Assembly (NCBI GenBank): GCA_027486845.1
Contig: JAIXOL010000050.1
Span: 1-58,038, forward strand
Direction of reading: 5' to 3'
DNA length: 58,038 nucleotides
Source: Cytophagaceae bacterium
GTDB taxonomy: Bacteria > Bacteroidota > Bacteroidia > Cytophagales > Spirosomataceae
Part shown: positions 52,767-58,038 of the stretch, piece after piece
How the letters are laid out: the number at the start of each line of letters is the position of its first letter
Position numbering within the stretch: position 1 is the stretch's first letter
Program-made: the position numbers and the translations under genes
The notes under the pieces: generated by a model
Database searches by the model: none
What the model was told of the DNA's origin: nothing
The model's input: the letters and a program-made list of their open reading frames with translations, nothing else

Positions 52767-54698
52767 ATGAAAAGAAGACATTTTATAGGAGCTTTAGGCA
52801 ATACCAGTTTGATGCTTCTGGCTGGAGGTTTATCAGATATAAAGGCATTTTCAAACAAAAAAACTACTAATGAATTTGTCTTTCTTGAAGCCGAACAATT
52901 TACAAATTATGGTGGATGGAACATAGACCAACAATCTATGGAAAAAATGGGAAGCCCATATTTATTAGCTCATGGACTGGGAATACCTGTGGAAAATGCT
53001 ACTACCGAAGTGCAATTTCCTTCGGAAGGAACTTATCGTGTTTGGGTACGTACCAAAGATTGGGTTGCTCATTGGAATGCCCCAGGTTCACCTGGCAAAT
53101 TTCAACTATTAGTAAATAATATACCTTTAAAAGAAACTTTTGGAACCAAAGGAGCAGATTGGCATTGGCACGATGGTGGAACTATTAAAGTAGGGAAAAA
53201 GGCAAAAATCGCATTACACGATTTAACGGGATTTGAAGGTAGATGCGAAGCAATTTTATTTTGTAAGGATATTAATTTTCAACCAATTAATGATATTGCC
53301 TCTCTAACCAAGTTTAGGCGTAAACTTTTAGGGTTCCCTGACAAACCAGCCGATGGTGGGTCATTTGATTTGATAGTGATTGGAGGTGGGTTAGCAGGAA
53401 CATGTGCTGCTATTTCTGCTGCAAGGAATGGTGTAAAAGTGGCATTGGTACAAGATAGACCTGTGTTGGGTGGAAATGGCAGTTCCGAAGTACGGGTATG
53501 GCCAGAAGGACATACCAATAAACAGCCTTATCCACACATTGGCGATATTGTGAGTGAAATTTTACCAAATATTGTAAAAGGTCCTGGACAAGTTTTCAAT
53601 GGTGTAAGTGCCGAATATTACGACGATAACCTAAAGTTAGAAGTTGTTAAGCGTGAACCAAACATTACACTTTTTATTGAAAATAGGGCAATTGAAGTAT
53701 TGGTAAAAGATAGCAAAATCAATGGTATTGTTATCCAAAATATAAAAACAGCCAGACAGCTAAGCCTCAAAGGTAAGTTTTTTGCTGACTGTACGGGCGA
53801 TGCTGTTGTAGGCTTCAAGGCAGGGGCTGACCATGAATATAAAGTTGAAAATCTGATGGGTAGTTCAAATCTATTCCATGTACTTGACGCCACCAATAAA
53901 GAAGAGGTATTAAAGTGTGAATGTAAAGATAAAAGTGCATTGGCCATGAAATGTGAGGTTGGAGAGTTTGCCCAACCGTTTCCAAGATGTCCATGGGCAT
54001 TAGATTTAGCAAATAAACCATTTCCTGGCCGTAAGGGAGTAAAAACTTTTGGAGAAGAAGGACTACAATCTTTTGCTAATATGTGGTATTGGGAAAGTGG
54101 TTTCAATCAAAATCAAGTAACAGAAATTGAGCAAATTAGAGACCACAACTTCAGAGCTATGTACGGAGCATGGGATGTAATTAAAAATGTTGATAAAATG
54201 TATCCGAACCATCGTTTGGGCTGGTCGGCATACATTGCTGGTAAACGAGAATCTCGTAGATTGATGGGTGATGTTGTTTTGGATGCAGAAGATTTTAAGA
54301 AACAAACAAAGTTTGAAGATGGTGCTTTTCCATGTTCTTGGCACGTTGATTTGCATACACCTAAAAAAGAATTTAAAGAGGGTTTAGAAGGAATGGAATT
54401 CATCTCTGACTACACCCGAGGAAAAGAGTATCAATATGGAGGTCTCTATTGGGCACCTTATCGCACACTTTATAGTCGTAATATAAGTAATTTGTTCATG
54501 GCTGGTAGAAATATTAGCGTAACAAAAACAGGACTCGGGCCAGTAAGAGTGATGAGAACTTGCGGAATGATGGGCGAAGTAGTAGGTAAGGCCGCTTCGA
54601 TTTGCGTAAAAAAAGATGCAACACCTCGGCAAGTATATGAAAAACATCTTCCAGACCTTATCGCATTATTAAATGAACCTGGAGGTAAGAAGATATAA
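52767..54698 (+). CDS. Exported FAD-dependent oxidoreductase with N-terminal beta-sandwich
   Basis: This 643-residue protein starts with a Tat-like leader (KRRHFIGALGNTSLMLLAGG), so it is probably exported folded with its cofactor. Residues 35-180 form a carbohydrate-binding-like beta domain (FLEAEQFTNYGGW, GTYRVWVRTKDW). The PF12831 FAD domain follows from about residue 197 (LIVIGGGLAGTCAAISAARNG, VQDRPVLGGNGSSEVR) and ends with YSRNISNLFMAGRNISVT near residue 575. It shares the FAD-binding core with the protein at 48744-51026 but lacks that protein's long C-terminal tail. Oxidation of a glycan or sugar outside the cytoplasm is the likely role. It is the last gene before the terminator. Confidence 0.8.
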   Translation: MKRRHFIGALGNTSLMLLAGGLSDIKAFSNKKTTNEFVFLEAEQFTNYGGWNIDQQSMEKMGSPYLLAHGLGIPVENATTEVQFPSEGTYRVWVRTKDWVAHWNAPGSPGKFQLLVNNIPLKETFGTKGADWHWHDGGTIKVGKKAKIALHDLTGFEGRCEAILFCKDINFQPINDIASLTKFRRKLLGFPDKPADGGSFDLIVIGGGLAGTCAAISAARNGVKVALVQDRPVLGGNGSSEVRVWPEGHTNKQPYPHIGDIVSEILPNIVKGPGQVFNGVSAEYYDDNLKLEVVKREPNITLFIENRAIEVLVKDSKINGIVIQNIKTARQLSLKGKFFADCTGDAVVGFKAGADHEYKVENLMGSSNLFHVLDATNKEEVLKCECKDKSALAMKCEVGEFAQPFPRCPWALDLANKPFPGRKGVKTFGEEGLQSFANMWYWESGFNQNQVTEIEQIRDHNFRAMYGAWDVIKNVDKMYPNHRLGWSAYIAGKRESRRLMGDVVLDAEDFKKQTKFEDGAFPCSWHVDLHTPKKEFKEGLEGMEFISDYTRGKEYQYGGLYWAPYRTLYSRNISNLFMAGRNISVTKTGLGPVRVMRTCGMMGEVVGKAASICVKKDATPRQVYEKHLPDLIALLNEPGGKKI

Positions 54699-54803
54699 TT
54701 CAAAATTGAGAATATGAAACTTAGAAAATTGAATATTATATAATCAATATAAAGTTTGATGATTACAGAGAAGTAAATAATCATATAGTTTTGTATCATA
54801 CTT

Positions 54804-54836
54804 AAATCCCCAATGGCCTTCAATTGGGGATTTTTA
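54804..54836 (+). terminator. Rho-independent terminator at the end of the glycan locus
   Basis: An 11-bp stem (54804-54814 with 54823-54833, core ATCCCCAAT) encloses an 8-base loop and ends in five Ts. It ends the long rightward set of glycan-utilization genes about 105 bases past the last stop codon. Confidence 0.88.
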
Positions 54837-54854
54837 TAAAAAACATTTATTCAC

Positions 54855-55220
54855 GTGGCTAAATTAATCCAGTTACCAACTATCCAAGACTATAAAGGCA
54901 AACTCACCGTTTTTCAAGATTTACTTCCTGATGGTATCAAAAGAGTATTCTATATATACGACCATCAAGCAGAAACAAGAGGCGGACACCGCCATAAGAA
55001 TGCTACTCATGCCCTTATATGTCCTGTTGGGTCTTGCAAAATATACATCAATGATGGTATAAATGAGCCAGTTTTCACGCTTGATTCTCCCCAAAAATGC
55101 CTGATACTAAACCCAGAAGATTGGCGTAAAATGTATGACTTCTCAGAGGATGCCCTCTTGTTATGTCTGTCCAACACTATTTATGACCCCGACGATTATA
55201 TAACAATACCTTATAAATAA
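54855..55220 (+). CDS. FdtA/WxcM-like cupin protein (sugar 3,4-ketoisomerase family)
   Basis: This 121-residue cupin protein resembles the FdtA/QdtA/WxcM family of sugar 3,4-ketoisomerases that act on dTDP-4-keto-6-deoxyglucose. The conserved block YIYDHQAETRGGHRHKNATH carries the catalytic/metal-type histidines (GGHRHKNATH), and VGSCKIYINDG forms the next cupin strand. The reading frame begins with GTG at 54855; no better ATG exists inside the conserved part. It is separated from the glycan locus by the terminator at 54804 and from the rteC gene by 56 bases. No other nucleotide-sugar genes lie nearby, so its partner enzymes are elsewhere or it has another role. Confidence 0.78.
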   Translation: MAKLIQLPTIQDYKGKLTVFQDLLPDGIKRVFYIYDHQAETRGGHRHKNATHALICPVGSCKIYINDGINEPVFTLDSPQKCLILNPEDWRKMYDFSEDALLLCLSNTIYDPDDYITIPYK

Positions 55221-55276
55221 AGCACCAAACAAAAGTACTTACCTATCATTTTATATAATTTTAATCCTTTTGCTAA

Positions 55277-56083
55277 ATGATTAACCTATACCTATTGATG
55301 GAGGAAGAGTTAAATGCCATCAACGAAAACAATCAAATCCATGAAGCCCTAAAAGCAATCAATATCTGCCAAGAGTATCTTGGAAAACTTAAAAAGCACA
55401 TTGAAGAAAATCCTCTTAAAACCACTGAGGAAGAAATTCATTTTTTCAAATCTATCAAGCCTAAATTCCAATCTAAACTGTTTTTTTATCTAAAATGGTA
55501 TCATATACAGATTCGCAAAATTGCTTCTGATAATAAGACAATCGTAGAGTATTATCAGAAAGAATGTCGAAAATTAAAGCGTTTTTCCAAAGAAACCATT
55601 GATTTTCAAACCTATCTTCACTCTGGTCAAACTCATTTTGATGAAAAGTTCTTCACTCGAAATAACCCCGATTTAACTATATACATAGAGCCATTATACA
55701 GTGTATTAGATAATTCTTTTAGTACAACCCATGATTACTTAACTGCTAAAATAATGGCTCATGATATGCTAATGAAGAGCCTTCAGACAGAGATTTCTAA
55801 GCTATCAAAGCAAAATAAAAATATTCAAAGTCAGTACAAATGGACGGATAAAAAAATCGACTTAGTAGAGTTAATATACGCTATTCATACATCAAATAGC
55901 ATTAATAGAGGTAATATTGAAATCTCAGAAATAGCAGAAATTTTCTCAGAAGTATTCAATGAAGACTTAGGGAATATCTATCGAACCTACGCTGAGATTA
56001 AAAATCGTAAAAACCCTACCCGATATATCGACCACTTAAAAGACAAACTACTCGAAAAAATTGACGATGAATTAGGTAATTAA
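55277..56083 (+). CDS. rteC: RteC-family regulator of conjugative element excision
   Basis: This 268-residue protein matches the RteC family. The C-terminal half carries the strongest family pattern: KWTDKKIDLVELIYAIHTS, EIAEIFSEVFNEDLGNIYR and YAEIKNRKNPTRYIDHLK. In CTnDOT, RteC activates the excision operon in response to upstream regulators RteA and RteB. No RteA/RteB pair is seen in this window. It is followed by the excisionase-type gene, which could be its target. The start could be 55277 or the internal Met at 55298 (MEEELNAI). Its presence argues that this part of the window is an integrative conjugative element. Confidence 0.88.
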   Translation: MINLYLLMEEELNAINENNQIHEALKAINICQEYLGKLKKHIEENPLKTTEEEIHFFKSIKPKFQSKLFFYLKWYHIQIRKIASDNKTIVEYYQKECRKLKRFSKETIDFQTYLHSGQTHFDEKFFTRNNPDLTIYIEPLYSVLDNSFSTTHDYLTAKIMAHDMLMKSLQTEISKLSKQNKNIQSQYKWTDKKIDLVELIYAIHTSNSINRGNIEISEIAEIFSEVFNEDLGNIYRTYAEIKNRKNPTRYIDHLKDKLLEKIDDELGN

Positions 56084-56096
56084 ATTTCACCACATT

Positions 56097-56119
56097 ACAC
56101 CCACCTTCGGTGTTTTTTT
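56097..56119 (+). terminator. Weak rho-independent terminator after rteC
   Basis: A short stem ACACC/GGTGT (56097-56101 with 56109-56113) is followed by a run of seven Ts. It lies 14 bases after the rteC stop codon. Confidence 0.55.
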
Positions 56120-56290
56120 GCAACGTGTAGTAATATACCTCTAAAAATTAAAATGTTAATCATTCACGAATAAGTAAATTCAAAAAAAATGTTTTGTAGC
56201 CTACTGCTAAATACTGAATTATAACTTTTCCAACTGCCGAAATTTGCATTCGTATTGAACCTATTTGTTAACATCAATTCAAAATAATTT

Positions 56291-56557
56291 ATGGCAGTAG
56301 AAATTCTAACAAAAGACGACCTACAACAATTTAAAAATGATTTATTTGCTGAACTTAAAAAAGTAATCAAAGACAGTCCTGCTACCACTAAGTACTTGCA
56401 ATCATTCGAGGTTCGAAAGATGCTCAATATTTCCCCTGGTACACTTCAACATCTTCGAGTGTCTGGTCAATTACCCTATACCAAACTTGGAGGCAAAATC
56501 TTCTACGATTCTGAAGATATTCGGAAGATGATAGAAAAAGGTAAGGTAAAAGCCTAA
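56291..56557 (+). CDS. Helix-turn-helix excisionase-like protein
   Basis: This 88-residue protein has a MerR/excisionase-type HTH (HTH_17) in its C-terminal half: YLQSFEVRKMLNISPGTLQHLRVSGQLPYTKLGGKIFY. The N-terminus is a short coiled-coil-like region (LTKDDLQQFKNDLFAELKK). Small proteins of this type in Bacteroidota elements act as recombination directionality factors or regulators of excision. It lies between rteC and the primase gene, an order common in Bacteroidota integrative elements. It would cooperate with the integrase at 5392-6657 if both belong to the same element. Confidence 0.85.
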   Translation: MAVEILTKDDLQQFKNDLFAELKKVIKDSPATTKYLQSFEVRKMLNISPGTLQHLRVSGQLPYTKLGGKIFYDSEDIRKMIEKGKVKA

Positions 56558-56603
56558 TCCTTTTAAACTACCAAACGTAACCCATCAAAAGTAAAATTTA
56601 TAA

Positions 56604-56633
56604 AATCTCCCATTTTAGCATAAATGGGAGATT
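56604..56633. promoter_or_regulatory. 12-bp inverted repeat upstream of the primase gene
   Basis: Arms at 56604-56615 and 56622-56633 (core ATCTCCCATTT) are perfect reverse complements with a 6-base loop. The element lies 31 bases ahead of the primase start and has no T-run on the plus strand. It could be an operator for the HTH protein upstream, a regulatory leader hairpin or a weak terminator. Confidence 0.5.
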
Positions 56634-56664
56634 AAATCATCTCAATCTCTCTATTACAATAAGT

Positions 56665-57993
56665 ATGACTAAAAATGAAATTTTGGGCAAAACCCAAGGT
56701 GGCCTTACTGTGTTTAAACATTTCTTACCAGTACAATTTAAAATCGGAAAGAGTTTTCTAAATCCTTTCTATCAAGATACCAAAGCATCATGCAATATCT
56801 ACCTTGATAAAAAATCTGGCATCTATAAAATCAAAGATTTTGGTGATAATCGTTTCAATGGCGACTGTTTCTCTTTCGTGGCTGCTCTCAATAATCTAAA
56901 CATTGCAGACCGAGATGATTTCAAAAAAGTAATCAGCATAATCGAGCAGGAAGTACTGCTAAACAGTACTTCCGAGCCTATGCCTAATCGAATACCTATA
57001 ATCAAAGAAACCCCAGAAAATACATCAAGCAGCATCGAACAAATAACTTTCAAAGACTTATCGCAGGCCGAACTAAGTTTCTGGCAAAAATATAACATTA
57101 CCCAAACTGTCTTAGAAACCTTCAATGTGCATAGCATTCAAAGTTTCACAGCCACCAATAAGAATGGCAAACAATATACCATTCAAAGCACTGAGGCAGA
57201 ACCCATATTTGGCTACAAGCACAAACATTTTATCAAAGCTTATCGCCCAAATTCTGAACTACGTTTCCTCTTTTTGGGTGAAAAGCCCGATAACTATGTT
57301 TTCGGACTTGACCACCTGCCACCACGTGGTGATGTACTTTTTATCACTGGCGGAGAAAAAGATGTCATGACATTGAACGCTCACGGCTTCTTCGCAATCT
57401 GCTTCAATTCCGAAAATGCAACCATCCCTCCCGAAGTAGTTCGCAAGCTATCATACCGCTTTCGCCATATTGTTTTATTATACGATGTTGACCAAGCAGG
57501 GCTTGATGCAGCCACCTACCACCAACAAAAACTAAAAGATTTCGACATCAAAGTAATGCTCCTACCACTTTCTGGCAAAAAATCAGAAAAAGACATCTCT
57601 GACTTTTTCAGATTAGGCCATACTGCTGAAGAACTAAAAATACTCTTCAATCAATTACTCGAAAACCTTTATGCCCAGACTTTCGCCATGCTCAAGTCAT
57701 GCGAAATTGATTTCAAACGCCCTCCAAAAATCCCTAAACCCTTAGTGACCATAGCAGGCGTAACCATCGGCAGCCAAGGTAATCTATTGGGAATCACAGG
57801 CAACGAAGGCTCAGGGAAATCCAATTTCCTCGGTGGAATGATTGCAGGAGCATTAGCCCAAGCAGGTCAAAAAGTAGATAGTTTGGGTACACAAGTTTTA
57901 CCTAACCTGTCAGGCAAAAGTGTATATTCCTGCGAAACTGAGCCACCGATTGTAGGGAAAGTGAGCCACCTGTGGATAAGTGAAAAGCGATAA
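56665..57993 (+). pseudogene. Toprim/ATPase primase-like protein, 3' end interrupted
   Basis: The frame gives 442 residues. The N-terminus resembles a CHC2-type primase domain without its cysteine-histidine set (about 30-80; YKIKDFGDNRFNGDCFSFV). A Toprim domain follows (about 205-310) with Glu in ITGGEKD and the Asp pair in LLYDVDQAGLDAA. A RecA-like ATPase begins with the Walker A GNEGSGKS near residue 381. Shortly after, the protein stops: the last 14 residues or so lie in DNA that looks like an insertion-sequence end (from about 57939). The Walker B and remaining ATPase region are therefore lost or lie beyond the window, past the insertion. Intact relatives act in element replication. It follows the HTH gene as usual in such elements. 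Confidence 0.78.
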
Positions 57994-58038
57994 AAAAAGC
58001 CGTTGTTTGTGAGTATTATTTTATTAAAAAATACTTAT
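57939..58038. mobile_element. Probable end of an insertion sequence (IS21-type)
   Basis: TGAGCCACC occurs at 57939-57947 and 57962-57970, 23 bp apart in the same orientation. Repeated sites of this kind at an element end are typical of the IS21 family. The primase homology stops at this boundary and the following DNA does not code for the expected ATPase. No transposase start is reached before the window ends, so family assignment is tentative. Confidence 0.5.

Noticed and set aside
57000-58038. Search for a second copy of the tRNA-Pro 3' end (attR) at the right edge
   Set aside because: No match to the tRNA-Pro T-arm and acceptor sequence was seen here or elsewhere in the window; the element must extend further if the model holds.
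1-58038. CRISPR arrays, rRNA genes, toxin-antitoxin or phage defence systems
   Set aside because: No regularly spaced repeats, rRNA segments, or proteins with such motifs were found.

Overview
The window looks like a chromosomal segment of a low-GC Bacteroidota, most likely a cytophagia-like environmental bacterium. The evidence is two SusC/SusD pairs, a C-terminal type IX secretion sorting domain, a promoter of the TTTG-N19-TAnnTTTG type in front of tRNA-Pro, an integrase lacking the first catalytic arginine as IntDOT does, and an RteC homologue. Genus and species cannot be read from the sequence alone.

Layout. (1) 1-5106 is probably host backbone: a LytTR response regulator and its histidine kinase, a DeoR repressor divergent from a NudK-type Nudix hydrolase, then tRNA-Ser(GCT) and tRNA-Pro(TGG). 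(2) A tyrosine recombinase (5392-6657) lies directly behind tRNA-Pro, as expected for the end of an element integrated into that tRNA gene. (3) 6676-14592 is an AraC regulator divergent from a seven-gene operon that fits non-phosphorylative L-fucose catabolism: UxaA-type dehydratase, two SDR dehydrogenases, a 2,4-diketo-3-deoxyfuconate hydrolase-like FAH protein, FucP permease, a RhaM-type mutarotase and an FMN-dependent L-lactate dehydrogenase. (4) 14753-21318 holds a large secreted protein of unknown family, a divergent GH95-like enzyme and a GH29 fucosidase. (5) 21568-54698 is a polysaccharide utilization locus: a LacI regulator with an added zinc ribbon, twin operators, two SusCD pairs, two GH16 enzymes, an esterase-GH95 fusion, GH2, GH43, two paralogous beta-propeller glycosidase-like proteins around a second GH29, two FAD-dependent oxidoreductases and a sodium:solute symporter. 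A strong terminator follows. (6) 54855-58038 holds an FdtA-like protein, RteC, an excisionase-type HTH protein and a Toprim/ATPase primase gene broken at its 3' end by what looks like an IS21-type insertion-sequence end.

Working model: outer-membrane SusCD complexes import oligosaccharides from an acetylated, fucose- or L-galactose-containing glycan. GH16 enzymes make endo cuts, and the GH29, GH95, GH2 and GH43 enzymes trim side chains. Free L-fucose enters by FucP and is oxidized, dehydrated and hydrolysed to pyruvate and L-lactate, and the lactate is oxidized to pyruvate. No sulfatase is present, which argues against sulfated fucoidan.

The most notable reading is that this whole saccharolytic programme (about 48 kb) sits between the integrase and the rteC/excisionase/primase genes of a CTnDOT-like integrative element. 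That would make it a mobile fucose-glycan pathway with both the depolymerization and the central catabolic branch on board. The distal attachment site lies outside the window, so this remains an inference.
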